DNA from: Narthecium ossifragum
Taxonomy: Eukaryota > Streptophyta > Magnoliopsida > Dioscoreales > Nartheciaceae
Assembly: GCA_963920575.1 (NCBI GenBank)
Contig: OY986965.1
Location: forward strand, 13,406,290 to 13,470,289
Direction of reading: 5' to 3'
DNA: 64,000 nucleotides
Positions 44,144 through 55,376 of this stretch are shown piece after piece (position 1 is the first letter of the stretch; each line of letters opens with the position of its first letter). The notes beneath the pieces are model-generated. The model was not told the origin of the DNA, ran no database searches, and saw only the letters and a program-made list of their open reading frames with translations. The position numbers were made by a program, and so were the translations under genes.

Positions 44144-45291
44144 TGCTTTTCTAGAGGGAGCTTTGGAACAAAGGTCAGCAAGGCTCGGTGTAAGGGACTT
44201 TGTGGGCTTTATTTAGCCAATTGTTTCTACCATTTGGGTTGGTCTAGGACATATGTTTAGTGGGCCCTAACCGTGTAAGGACTAAGCCATACGACCCAGA
44301 TCCGACCCAAGTTGTCCAGTGGTCACAAGGTCCAATCGGGTTGAGCTCGGGTTAGTTCTACAAGCCTGATCTAGCTGGGTATTGTTCATTGTCAATCAAT
44401 CGACCAATGGCCCGACCGATTCCCGTATGGCCCCTATTATATAGTTCTGGATGGGGGGCTCTTCGACCCTTACGAAGACATCATCTTCCCCCTTTGGATT
44501 CGTTTCAACGCCGCCGCCGCTGACGGTGAGTTAAATTTCAAACCCTTCTTTGGGTGTGCTTCCCACATCCCATAGTCTCTCAGTGAAATGATGTCATACG
44601 TCAGTTGTTTGGAGCCTTATCTCTTTAAAAAGGCGTGTGAATACTCCTCGGATCGCCGATTTCTAGGTTAGATAGCATGCTAGATGTTTGTGTTGTATTA
44701 GGTACAGAGATCGAGGTTCTATTTTTCTTAGAAAGCTAATGGGTCATCGAGGAAATGTGCACATAGGTATGCGTAGTGAAACCCTTGTTCCTTTTACTTT
44801 TCCTGCGACGGTTTACAGTTGAATCCCCTTCTGAAAACCATGGGCTTTATTTGGACCTGCATCCTTGAAGCAGTTTCTTTGAAGTTGATGACTAAATTAG
44901 TGTACGAGCGAGTTTATTCCATGTGGACTTGGAAAAAGTTTAATCTTTTATACGGTGTGCCAGAAAGTTTAAAACCATTTTTACCATACACAGTTGATAT
45001 AAGCTGAAAGTTGGAATTGGAAGAGAACATTGATATAGTCATCGCTAGAGAGAATATCATGTGGCATCAGAGATCAGGAGCATAGAGGTTGAGAGAATGG
45101 AGAAAAGACGCAAAGCATTTAGTATGGTTTCCAATGGAAAGATGTTTAGCCAGACTCCTTAGCTGTAAAGGGAGGGTACTCCATTAACATGAAGACAATT
45201 TTATTTGGTCCTTCGTTGTGCCAGTAAGAAAAATCTGTTGAAAATTTTGTCTTGGTATTTCAATAGTCTCGGAGGTGGGTAGTTTTGGGAA
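44144..45291. other. No recognised gene
   Basis: Contains a TATA-like string near 44436 (TTATATAG) followed by a short GC-rich stretch and GT-rich sequence, possibly a 5' leader, and short frames without known domains. May be the true 5' flank of PPR copy 3 or another old LTR; I could not find paired ends. Confidence 0.35.
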
Positions 45292-45342
45292 GTTCTGAGT
45301 TTTTTTTTTTGATGAGTTGAGCCACACAACGGGCTAGATTTC

Positions 45343-48300
45343 TTACATCAGGTTATCCAAAATTACAATTCCATCCTCTGAAACCCACCAGAAAGAGTTG
45401 CCGGAGCGATGACACCATCTCGCCACACCGTCGGCTCTAACATTAGAAAACCCAGGGATGTGCACTACAAGGATGGACTCAAAAAGTAAAATTTCAGACC
45501 AGATACTCTTTGCCAGGCCCTCAGCTTCCCTTGGCCAGACACTGAACCCATTAATAATGTTAACCGCCGTCCGCGAATCAGATTCAATAAGCAATCTATG
45601 ACATCCATATTGTTTAGAGCATTTAAGGGCCAAATCCACTGCCCCTAATTCAGCACAAAGAATGTTGGGTGCCTGAAATGGTCTACCAACGACCCATTCC
45701 AGGTTATCCTCATCTGATCCACATACCGCAGAAATCGCTGAAGTACCAGAAACACCATCAAATGCCGCATCAACTTGAATGATCTTACCTTGCGTACCCT
45801 GCTGCACTGTTATCTTCTTAGGCTTTGATATGAACTCCACGGAGAGACGACGAATTCTACGTGCCAACACCTCCACAGTCTCCCCTAAACCTTCATGAAT
45901 GATATAGTTTCTATCTTTCCAAACAGTCCACATAACATATCCTATGTGCGTCTTCAAGGCCTTCATTCCTAGCAAACTTGAAGATGAATATAGAATCTGC
46001 AAACAATGATCAGCACCTCCAGCCAATCGTGACAGACCATCGTTCGTAGAGACCAAATAAAAAATCCTTTGAACCACAGGACAAAGAATTAAGGCATGCA
46101 GAATTGACTCCGGCTCTAAATTACATCTTGGGCACAAACCATCTGTAGCACCGCAGAATCTCCATAGCAGCTCACAGACTGGTAGCCTTCCATGGAGAAC
46201 TCGCCAGATGAAATGACGGATCCTCGGACCCACAGGCAATGACCATATGTTGCTCCAAACTTCCGAGGCATGGTGGTTGCGATTTTGAAGACCTCTGCCC
46301 ACCAGAAAGTTATAAGCTGAAGCTGAAGTTATGTGGCCTCCACTTCCAAACGCCCATCTGCATCGATCATGAGCACCCACCTGAGTAGAGCACACCTTCT
46401 CTGCTAACAGAGGATGGCACAACAAAGAAACTTTAGCAAGATCCCATTCCCCAACAGTCAAAAGATCTCCTACCATCACATTATCAAGTTGCTCAGCATC
46501 AAAAATACCGGGATATCTAATAAGAGGCTCATCAGCAACCCAGACATCATAGAGAAAGCTGATTTTACTATCCCTGCCTGGAGAGCAAAGCAACCCCTTT
46601 CTCAGTTCATCTGCCGCAACACAAAGGTCACGCCAATGTAAAGAACCTGTTTTCGAATTCCAATCTCTCACAGATGGAAGAATCCCACTCCATCCATACT
46701 TAGCAACAGCTAACTTCCTCCACACCGATTCCTTAGGCTGAAGAAAATTCGCCATGCGCTTCATCTTCAGAGCCGTTTGCCATTCAGAGAAGTTTCAAGC
46801 ACCCAAACCACCAACCTCCATAGGCGAGCATACGGTCTTCCATGCAACAATAGAAAGCCCAGACTTGCAGCCATTCCACAAGAAATCCCTGCAGATTCTG
46901 TCAAGCCTTGTAATTGTCGCAGCTAGGATCTTCAATGAGACCATGACATAAGCCGGAATACTTTGAAGCACGGATTTGAGTAGAACAAGCCTACCGGGAC
47001 CAGAAACCAATTTACCTTGCCATCCCAGTACCTTGGCTGCCAGTTTATCCACCAACGGTGAGAAATCTCTCGCTACCAGCCGCTTGGAACTCAAAGGCAT
47101 GCCTAAATAATTCCATGCCTCTGTCGCCTCCGTAACGCCAAGGATATGGCAGATCGTATGTCTCCTATCTTCATTGAGCCTTGGCGAGAAACGAATGCTC
47201 GATTTGGTGGTATTCATCTCCAGGCCTGAGAGTGACTTGAAAAGCAACAAATTTTGCTTCAACCTCCTAGCCTCCATACAGGTTGCACTAGTGACAAACA
47301 AACAATCATCTGCATAGAGTAGATGGGAAATGGAGAAATCCGAGCCATTATACCGCAACCCTTCAATACCGCATGACGGATCCTTCAGAATACGAGACAA
47401 GACCTCCTGCACAATCAAAAAGAGATAAGGGGACAGAGGATCCCCTTGTCTCAAACCACAATGAGAAGTGACACGGCCATGCACCTTCCCGTTGATGATG
47501 AACAAGAAATTAGGCTCTCTAACACAACACATAATCCAAGAAACTAATCTTGCCGGAAAGTTCATCCGCTTGAGCACATCTTCTAGAAAACACCATCTGA
47601 CTTTATCAAAGGCAGACTGCAAGTCAACTTTAACCACCATCAAAGCACGTGACTTCGAGGCAACTCGCATGGAATGAATGATCTCCAAAGCTGCATCAAT
47701 GTTGTCGTGTATACTACGCCCGGTTAAGAACGCTGTTTGCTCAATACCAATTAGGTCATCTAAGACAACTTTCAATCTCTGAGAAAGAATCGTGGTGATG
47801 ATCTTGTAGCCTACATTACAAAGGCTAATAGGCCGGTAATCCTTCACACAATTAGGGAATCGACACTTTGAAATGAAAGATATGAAGTTCTCGTTCCAAG
47901 AGGGTGGCAGTCAACCTTGCGTGAAGAAATCCCGCACCAAAGCCACCAATTCTCTGCCAACAATATCCCAGAAGGCAATGTAGAAATCGGCCAGAATACC
48001 ATCCGGGCCAGGACATTTGTTCCGCCCCATATGAAAAAGCGCTTCCTTGACTTCCTCCGCGGAGACATCTTCCTCCAATCCACCATGAAAGGATGTATCC
48101 AGATACGGGAGGGAGGGAAAGTATTGATCCCCCAAGCCTCCCCCATCTAACCAAAGTCTAGAGTAGTACAATTCAAAAAGTTTTCCCATCTTCTTTGGAT
48201 CTGTCTCCACCTGATCGCTAACCTCGTCATATAGGCCAGTGACCCGAGATTTGTGAGAGCGAGAAGATACAAGCTTGTGGAAAAAGCCAGAATGCCGGTC

Positions 48301-48822
48301 TCCAGCTTTGAGCCATTCTGCACGGACCCGTTGAGCAGCCCTTTGTTCCTGTTTTTCCAATACCGTAGCCCATTGTAGTTCAAGCTTCTTCAAATCCTCA
48401 TCCTCGTCAACCGACAACAATCCTTCCTCTTCTAGCTTATAAAGAGAATCAAGACAACTCTCCATGCACCTGCCAACTGCGAAGATGTCATCCCTGGCTC
48501 TCCTATCCCACCCTTTGACAGCCTTTTTAATGTGCTTCAGCTTGGACGACATGATGTACTGCTTAGAGCCTTGGAAAGAGGGAGATCTCCAAGTTCGAGC
48601 AAGTAAGTTCTTGAACATTGGCTCCTTCATCCAACTATGCTCTAATCGGAAGAGACCTGGTCCATCATTCACTAGCCGCTCCTCAAGAGAAACAAGGAGA
48701 GGGGAGTGATCAGAGTTGATTCTAGACAAGTGACGGACAGATGTATGTGTTATAGACTCTTTCCATTGCTTGTTACACAACACACGATCTAGCCTTTCTA
48801 GTACCTTTTTTTTTTTTGACAA
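45343..48822 (-). pseudogene. LINE A ORF2, 3' part: reverse transcriptase and RNase H
   Basis: Continues from the end of the endonuclease region (VLERLDRVLCNKQW) through the linker, the reverse transcriptase (KDYRPISLCNVGYKI, GLRQGDPLSPYLF, LLYADDCLF with catalytic YADD), a zf-RVT cysteine-rich segment (CPRCNLEPESILHALILCP) and a type-I RNase H (IQVDAAFDG, AELGAVDLALK, IESDSRTAV). Two in-frame TGA stops interrupt it: about 47911-47913, before LPPSWNE, and 46795-46797, after GGLGA. Both sit where CGA or a similar codon would be expected. Confidence 0.92.
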
Positions 48823-48852
48823 GTTGAGCCCGCAGGCTATTCCACCCTAGCC

Positions 48853-51800
48853 TCAATTACATGAGCTAGAACAACAACCACCCTCGCGCTCTGTCCACGC
48901 GAGCCTATCAGCTCTACAATTTTCCTCTCTAGGGATGTACATAATTTGACAACTAGAACAACTCCCAATTAACCACCAAATGTTTTGAACTATCTGTCGG
49001 CCGTCGGTGTCCAGCGGCATGCTTCCGTTGATCATCTTGACAGAGAACAAAGAGTCACTCTCCACCATGAACATCTTTCCACCCCGCTTCATACCCTCAA
49101 CAATGGCCCAATAAATACCCAACAGTTCAGCTTGCAGAACAGAGGAGGCAGTGACCTTCCTGCTAGCACTCCAAGAGATCAGGTCCTCCTCCCCACAACA
49201 AACAACAGCAACTCCAGCCAAACCAAGAGAAGACATACTAACAGAGGCATCTACCTGCAGTCTCATACCTTGCCATTGTCCCCTCGTGCAAGGAGGTTGC
49301 ACATGGCGTGGATTACTCCTCATGAACTCACGAACCTGCCATTTAATAGACCTCGCAACATCCTTAACGCACACAGCACCTTCACCAAAAACAATCTCAC
49401 ATCTACACTTCCACAACATCCACATAGTGTACACCACTGCCGAATTTAATAAGACATCTCTTTCCCCTTTGCATTTCCTTTTCAACAAACCAAAGCAGTA
49501 GTTCAATGTCAGCAACTGCAGGTTAATACCAGAGTCCTGTAAAACTATGCTCCACACCTCTTTAGCTACTCTGCATTCAAAAAACAAGTGCTCCAATGTT
49601 TCATCTTCAATTTTGCAGCAGGGACAACACTTGTCACTAGTAAGATGTAGGTTCCATAGCTGTGTACGAGTGGCAATTTTTCCATGCGCTAGCTTCCACA
49701 GAAACTGCTTAGGCCTAGGCCCAGCAGGGACCTTCCAGATAGACCACCAGTCAACATAATTGGCCTTTATCTTAACCTCCTTGGATTCTAAAAATTGATA
49801 GCATGATGAAGAAGTAACACCGCCATCCTTGTTCCACATCCATCTAGGATTAGGCTTCTCATTTGTATTAACATGCAAACATCTGATCTCTTCTATCAAA
49901 CTTGGATGACAAAATGGGATCAAAGAGTCGAAATCCCATTCTCCTGAGTCCTGCAGAAAATCGCCCACCATCACTTTGTCAAAATTCGCCTCCATAGAGA
50001 TAAGAGTTGGCATTTTGCATAGGGGGCTGTCTAGTAACCACCAATCCTGCAATACATTAGCTCTACATCCCGAGTGAATATTCCATCTTAAACCCTCTCT
50101 AAGATTACCTGCAGCAGCACAAATAGTTCTCCAAAGAGCAGAACATTTTGATGGAGGCTTTACTTTCGGTAGATACTCATGGACTCCATATTTTGCTCGT
50201 ACCACATCAATCCAAATTGAGTTACTCTCCTTCAGTAAACCTGCAGCCTGCTTCATTCTAAGGGCTCGCTGCCACCTGCTAAGATCTTTGATCCCCAGTC
50301 CCCCCTCCAAGCGGTGCCGACAGACATTATCCCAAGCAACCACGGATAGCCCTCCTCGACGCCCTTGCCATAGAAAGGTTCTGGCCATAGCAGAGATGCT
50401 GTGAAGGATGGACTGAGGTACCGGCACTGTGGACATAACAAAAAGAGGAAGAGATTGGATCACAGACTGAATTAGTGCAACCCTTCCTGCTTCAGAAAGT
50501 TTCCTAGCCTTCCAGGACAGCAGCTTGGCTTGGACAGCTTCCACTATGAAGTTGAAATGATGTGGCTTGAGCCTTTGGACATTGAGGGGAACCCCCAAAT
50601 ATCTCCAAATTTTCTTGCTCACCCCAAACTTAAGATATCTGATGGTCCTTCGCCTTCTTCGCTTTGAAGTTTTGGGGGAAAACTTCACACTGGATTTGCT
50701 GGGATTTACTTGCAAACCAGACAAAGCTTTAAATCTTCTAAGTATGTTGTTAAGCTTCATGGCCTCCTCTCTTCCAGCTTTGGTAACAAAAAGACAATCA
50801 TCCGCAAAAAGCAGATGACTAATCTTCATTCTCCCTCTATTAAATTTGACCCTTTCGAGCTCTAATAGTGGATGTCTCAACAGTCTTGTTAGTACCTCTT
50901 GTACCAAAAGAAAAAGATAGGGAGAGATCGGATCACCTTGACGCAGGCCTCTTTGTGAATGGAATTGCTTCGACACCCTCCCATTGACAATGATAGAGAA
51001 CCTTGGAGTAGTGACACACTCCATTACCCATGCTATCCACTGCGCAGGAAATTGCATAGCCTCCATAACTCTTCTCAAGAAGCTCCAGCTCACTGAATCG
51101 TAGGCTGAGCTGAGATCAGCTTTCACAGCCATAAGCGGATCCTTCTTTTCAGCAATCCTGACTGAGTGCAATAATTCATGCGCAACCCCAATGTTATCAG
51201 CAATTGAGCGACCACTGATGTAAGCAGATTGTTCAGGACTCACCAGGTCGCACAAGAATAGCTTGAGACGATTGGCTAAGATAGAAGACACCACCTTGTA
51301 GCTGACGTTACATAGGCTGATTGGGCGAAACTCTTTAATCCTCCTAGGATTGGTAGTTTTCGGAATGAGGGAGATGAAGCAATCATTCCATCCGTTGGGT
51401 AATTTGCCAGTTAGAAAGAAACTTTTGATCACCTTGAGCAAGCTTTCTCCCACAATGTCCCAGTGCATCAGATAGAACTCAGCAGGCAACCCATCTGGCC
51501 CAGCACATTTATTCCTCCCCATCTCCTCAAGAGCTGCTCTAATCTCATTTTCACAAACATCATCAGATAAAGCTGCACGCCCATCCTCTGACAGTGCAGG
51601 CAATTCAGGTAAATGATGCACTACCCGACTATCATTGTTCCTCCAAAGTTTCTTGAAGTGCTGAAGAAAAGTTTGTGAAACTTCCTCTTGGCCTTCCCTC
51701 AAGATCCCATCCTCACCTATAACTTCCTGCACTTTGGATCTATGAGTTCTGTCACTAAGTGATCTGTGAAAGAAACTCAAGTTCCTGTCACCACCTTTTA

Positions 51801-52881
51801 TCCAATCCTCCCGACGATGCTGAGATACATATGAGTTATGTCTCGCTTGGACAGCAATAATCTGATTTTCTAGAGATCTCATCCTCACCTCCTGGTCATG
51901 GGTCAACTTAGACTCCTCCTCAATAAGATACAGATCATGCAAGTGTTGAGTAAGATGTTGCTTAGTGTTTAGTAGATCGAAGTCATCAATCTTGCTCCAC
52001 TTCTTGACTGCATGTTTAAACTCCTTTACCCGTCCCTTCATCATGAATTGTTCCGAGCCATGTCGTCTTCTCTTCCACGCTTGTTTCACCACACTCTTGA
52101 AGGCTGGGTCAGTGATCCAGAACTGCTGAAGCCGAAAGACCGTAGGCCCAGTCAGCTGCTGATCTGGCTCTAAGTTGAGTAGTATAGGCCTATGGTCAGA
52201 AGCCAAACATTGGAGATGCCTAACCTCTGCCGAAGGAAACCAAGCTCGCCATTGCTCATTGCACAAAGCTCTGCCAAGTCTCTCCCAAAGCCGCTTCTTG
52301 CCATACTGCCGATTACACCAGGTGTACGATGGACCACGGAACCCAAGATCAATTAGCTCATCAGACACAATGAAGGAGAGGAAATCTCTTACAGACCTCG
52401 TATATCTGAAAGGCTTGCCGCCCCTTTTTTCTGATGGGGCTGTGATTGCATTAAAGTCGCCAAGAATCAAGTGAGGCCAACCCCATGCATTAAGCTTGGA
52501 CAGAGCTTGCCAAAGATCCCTGCGACCGCTGCAATTAGTTGCACCATAAACTGCAGAAAGGAACCATTGTCCATGCTGATGAGAAGTTAAGACACCATGG
52601 ATGGCCTGAGTAGTGAAGCTCACAAACTCAAAGCTCCCAATGATGTCCCTCCACATTGCCATGATACCACCATGTCTGCCTCGTGACGATAACAAGAAGC
52701 TTCGCCACCCGGGCCCAAGCTGCTGCATCACAATCCATTTTCGATGCTCTGTGACAACTACCTCAATCAAGATTAACATGTCCACTCTAAACTCATCCAC
52801 CATCTTCTTGCTCGCAACCCCGGCCCTCCCAGGACCAAGTCCATGGCAGTTCCAAGCCATGATCTTGACCATAATCAACAA
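48853..52881 (-). CDS. LINE B ORF2: endonuclease, reverse transcriptase, RNase H, full length
   Basis: 1,342 uninterrupted residues; the natural start may be the ATG at 52881 or that of MAWNCHGLG 21 bp inside. Domains: APE-type endonuclease about 8-235 (WNCHGLG, LILIE at 37-40, GDFN at 141-144, SDHRP at 228-232); linker with a WxxxGDRNLSFFH motif near 360-372; reverse transcriptase about 505-760 (RPISLCNVSYKV, GLRQGDPISPYLF, FADD at 692-695); zf-RVT about 1025-1110 (CCPCC..EHLFFEC); RNase H about 1190-1320 (LQVDAS, AELLGIYWA, ESDSLFSV). It nicks the target and copies the element RNA at the nick. All visible catalytic motifs are kept. It follows ORF1 with a 7-bp overlap. Confidence 0.95.
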   Translation of the reverse strand: MLIMVKIMAWNCHGLGPGRAGVASKKMVDEFRVDMLILIEVVVTEHRKWIVMQQLGPGWRSFLLSSRGRHGGIMAMWRDIIGSFEFVSFTTQAIHGVLTSHQHGQWFLSAVYGATNCSGRRDLWQALSKLNAWGWPHLILGDFNAITAPSEKRGGKPFRYTRSVRDFLSFIVSDELIDLGFRGPSYTWCNRQYGKKRLWERLGRALCNEQWRAWFPSAEVRHLQCLASDHRPILLNLEPDQQLTGPTVFRLQQFWITDPAFKSVVKQAWKRRRHGSEQFMMKGRVKEFKHAVKKWSKIDDFDLLNTKQHLTQHLHDLYLIEEESKLTHDQEVRMRSLENQIIAVQARHNSYVSQHRREDWIKGGDRNLSFFHRSLSDRTHRSKVQEVIGEDGILREGQEEVSQTFLQHFKKLWRNNDSRVVHHLPELPALSEDGRAALSDDVCENEIRAALEEMGRNKCAGPDGLPAEFYLMHWDIVGESLLKVIKSFFLTGKLPNGWNDCFISLIPKTTNPRRIKEFRPISLCNVSYKVVSSILANRLKLFLCDLVSPEQSAYISGRSIADNIGVAHELLHSVRIAEKKDPLMAVKADLSSAYDSVSWSFLRRVMEAMQFPAQWIAWVMECVTTPRFSIIVNGRVSKQFHSQRGLRQGDPISPYLFLLVQEVLTRLLRHPLLELERVKFNRGRMKISHLLFADDCLFVTKAGREEAMKLNNILRRFKALSGLQVNPSKSSVKFSPKTSKRRRRRTIRYLKFGVSKKIWRYLGVPLNVQRLKPHHFNFIVEAVQAKLLSWKARKLSEAGRVALIQSVIQSLPLFVMSTVPVPQSILHSISAMARTFLWQGRRGGLSVVAWDNVCRHRLEGGLGIKDLSRWQRALRMKQAAGLLKESNSIWIDVVRAKYGVHEYLPKVKPPSKCSALWRTICAAAGNLREGLRWNIHSGCRANVLQDWWLLDSPLCKMPTLISMEANFDKVMVGDFLQDSGEWDFDSLIPFCHPSLIEEIRCLHVNTNEKPNPRWMWNKDGGVTSSSCYQFLESKEVKIKANYVDWWSIWKVPAGPRPKQFLWKLAHGKIATRTQLWNLHLTSDKCCPCCKIEDETLEHLFFECRVAKEVWSIVLQDSGINLQLLTLNYCFGLLKRKCKGERDVLLNSAVVYTMWMLWKCRCEIVFGEGAVCVKDVARSIKWQVREFMRSNPRHVQPPCTRGQWQGMRLQVDASVSMSSLGLAGVAVVCCGEEDLISWSASRKVTASSVLQAELLGIYWAIVEGMKRGGKMFMVESDSLFSVKMINGSMPLDTDGRQIVQNIWWLIGSCSSCQIMYIPREENCRADRLAWTEREGGCCSSSCN

Positions 52882-54781
52882 CTCAAATTTGCGGCCATCC
52901 CATGGCCACTAGATCTCAACCTCTTGGCCGTACCTTCAGATCGATACTGGCCAGCATCACCCATACAAACATCACCTTCCATCAACAAGGCTACATTCGC
53001 TTGGCCTAGCACCAATACACCAGAGAACTCCTCATCCATCCGCTGAGATCCGCTGTCATCGTCAGGAGGCTCCCCTGTCACATCAAGCGGAGGAGGATCT
53101 TGGGCTAAAGCAGCGTGAAGCGCCAGGATCCCCTCTGCATGATGCTTGTCAAGGTCACCCTCCTCCCCTCTGTTCATCGGAGAGTCTCCCGGTGGCCGAT
53201 AACTCCTTGGTATGACTAGAGGACCAGGTCGGTTAAAGCGACCCTTATCTCTAGCATACCACCCGACATCGAGGAGAGACATTTCAGCGACCTCCTCATG
53301 ACGCAAAGACTTCTCAAGTAATGGGCTAAATCGATTTCTCCCAACCTGGCTCTTCTGACTCAACCCATCAGTTGACTTGATCACACCAGCGCCATAACGA
53401 TCCCAGCTCCCTTCGCCAAATCGCATACCATCGCATCGAGATCCTTCACCAGCATGTTTAACCACACCACGATCACTAGCCGACACAAGCCCATTGGGTC
53501 CTTTCAACGTGGCGCCTCTCCCACCACTAGTTTTCAGGGACCATTATCCACAGCCTGCTTGCCCTTATCTGTCAGCCTAGCCCTTGTCACCACCTTAGCT
53601 GTCACCTCCTCTGCCATCTCCTCTGGCTCATCAGAATCCCCGTTGTCCTGTAGTGGACGGAATCCAACATCTCGCCGCTCGTACTTCATCACCGCCGGCG
53701 ACTGAACTGGAAGCTGGGCCTTGCCGTCCAAACCCGGTCGGCTACGGCCCCAACGTCTCCTCGTCTGAACAGTATGCCAATCACCGTCAACACTACCTTG
53801 ATTAGTCTGAACATAATCCTTCTGCCCACCAGACACCATCGCAGGCACTCCCTCCTGTGAAGGGCTTTTCCCCATGACTGGCTCCATCACCACCCCTTCC
53901 ATGTGAGAACACGCAGTAATTCCAGCACCAGCTTGTCCACCAGCATCGTCCCCTGCCTTGATCTTCTTCATGCGCTCTATAGGGCAGTTGGAGCGTCTAT
54001 GCCCAAATCTATCGCACACCTCACAGATAATCACATTCTCATACTTGAAGGCCTGAGTAAGAACATCACTACCTTCTCTATTGTCCTGTAACCGGACCAC
54101 CGTGCCAAGCCTCGCTGGAAGGGAGACGTCGACCTCAACACACACACGGGCATAACACGACCTATCAGCAAACGTGGTGGCTTCATCAACCTTCAAGGGC
54201 GTGCCAGCCCTAGCAGCAATGGAGAAGATCGCATCTCCATCCAAGCATTCCATCGCAGGATCGAGCATACGCACCCACATTGGCACCTTCGTAAAGTCCT
54301 CCGGCCTAGGACGAAAGCAATTTCTCCACCTGATAAGCGACAGCGTCTTCCCGTCGACAACCCACGGTCCTCCGGTTAGCACAGCCAGCATGTCTTCTTC
54401 ATTCTCAAACTTGAATGCAAAAATCCCATTGACCCTATCTGTAACCAGAAATGGCTCCTTGGTAAGCCACAAGCCGGCCAGTCGTCGGCGTAGATACCCA
54501 ATCCCCACTCGACCACCAAAAAATCTGCCAAACAGAGTGTGGCTCCATCTCTGTCGTCCTCTCTCCACAACCTCAGCCGGAATGACCACCTCATCTTGAT
54601 AGAGATCCCTAATCTTTTGCAGCACAGCCTCAGGAACCGCATCCTCCTCAAAATCAAGCTTTCCAGCAATTTGGGCCCAAGAGCCCCCACCCATCGTTCC
54701 TCCCTGGCCACCTCCTGGTGGCGCTTTGGGGGGAAACCCTAGGTCGGGAGGCTGAGACGGAACAGGGGACTCGGATGGCAT
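52875..54781 (-). pseudogene. LINE B ORF1: DUF4283 and zinc-knuckle RNA-binding protein, one frameshift
   Basis: Starts MPSESPVPSQPP at 54781. Contains SWAQIAGKLDF, the DUF4283 domain (LFGRFFGGRVGIGYLRRRLA, VNGIFAFKFENEEDM, GGPWVVDGKTLSLIRW) and a CCHC knuckle CEVCDRFGHRRSNC. The frame ends at 53534 (TGA after QAVDNGP). The conserved C-terminal third (LLDVGWYARDKGRFNRPGPL, LVIPRSYRPPGD) continues in another frame down to 52875, matching LINE C. A one-base length change in the C run near 53536 explains the break. The protein would package the element RNA. Confidence 0.88.
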
Positions 54782-54787
54782 TTTTTC

Positions 54788-55376
54788 GTTCGAAAAGGTT
54801 TGCTCTCCCAGACTGCTCATTGCTCCATGTGAACCGATGCCCAACAAAACCCAAGTCCAGTAACCCATGGCCAATAATAAACCGAAAGAAATCCCTCTGG
54901 GCAACCCCGAAGTTGAATGGCTCTCCTCCCAATTTCTCCTCAGCTGACAAAATGACGTTGTAGTCGCCACCCAGTAGGTGAGGAATGCCCGTGGAAGTAA
55001 TACGAGAAAGTACCTCCCATAGCTCCCTTCGACCAGCAGCATTCCTGGCCCCGTACACTGCCGAAACTGCAAACTGCCCAAGCACTTCTGATGTGATCAC
55101 TACGTGAACCGCTTGGTTAGACCAGTGAGTAGGGGAGACCCGGCCAATTTCATGCTTCCACACAAAGAGAATACCTCCAAGCCGACCAAAGGATGGAATT
55201 AGATAAATCCCCCATCTTCGACCAAGTTTCCTCTGGATCCAAGGTAATTGTTTACCCACGATAATAGTATCCAGCAAAAATATCATGGACGGATCGTGCT
55301 CACCCATAAGCCTGTGGAACATCCGTGTTGCGCGCTTCGTCGCTGCGCCCCTACTGTTCCAGAAGACCATCTTCAT
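54788..55376 (-). pseudogene. LINE A ORF2, 5' part: endonuclease
   Basis: Opens with MKMVFWNSRGAATKRATRMF, overlapping the end of ORF1 by 26 bp, and shows the L1 endonuclease motifs SAVYGARNAAGRRELWEVL, LLGGDYNVI and LDLGFVGHRFTWSN. It stops at the LINE B junction just after RANLFER. The remaining ORF2 lies at 48822-45343. Confidence 0.88.

Larger units (their letters stand above)
48806..54787 (-). mobile_element. LINE B: L1-type retroelement nested in LINE A
   Basis: Minus strand with a 12-base poly-A tail (T run 48806-48817). ORF1 opens at 54781, only about 6 bp inside the left boundary, so the usual 5' leader is missing or very short. ORF2 is intact. No target duplication could be matched between the two junctions. 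Confidence 0.85.

Noticed and set aside
44189..44820. Another solo LTR starting TGTAAGGGAC
   Set aside because: No matching CA end with a 5-bp duplication could be found.
53534..55081. A 515-residue ORF1 for LINE B starting at 55081
   Set aside because: The first 100 codons are out-of-frame LINE A endonuclease sequence; the DUF4283 protein starts at 54781.
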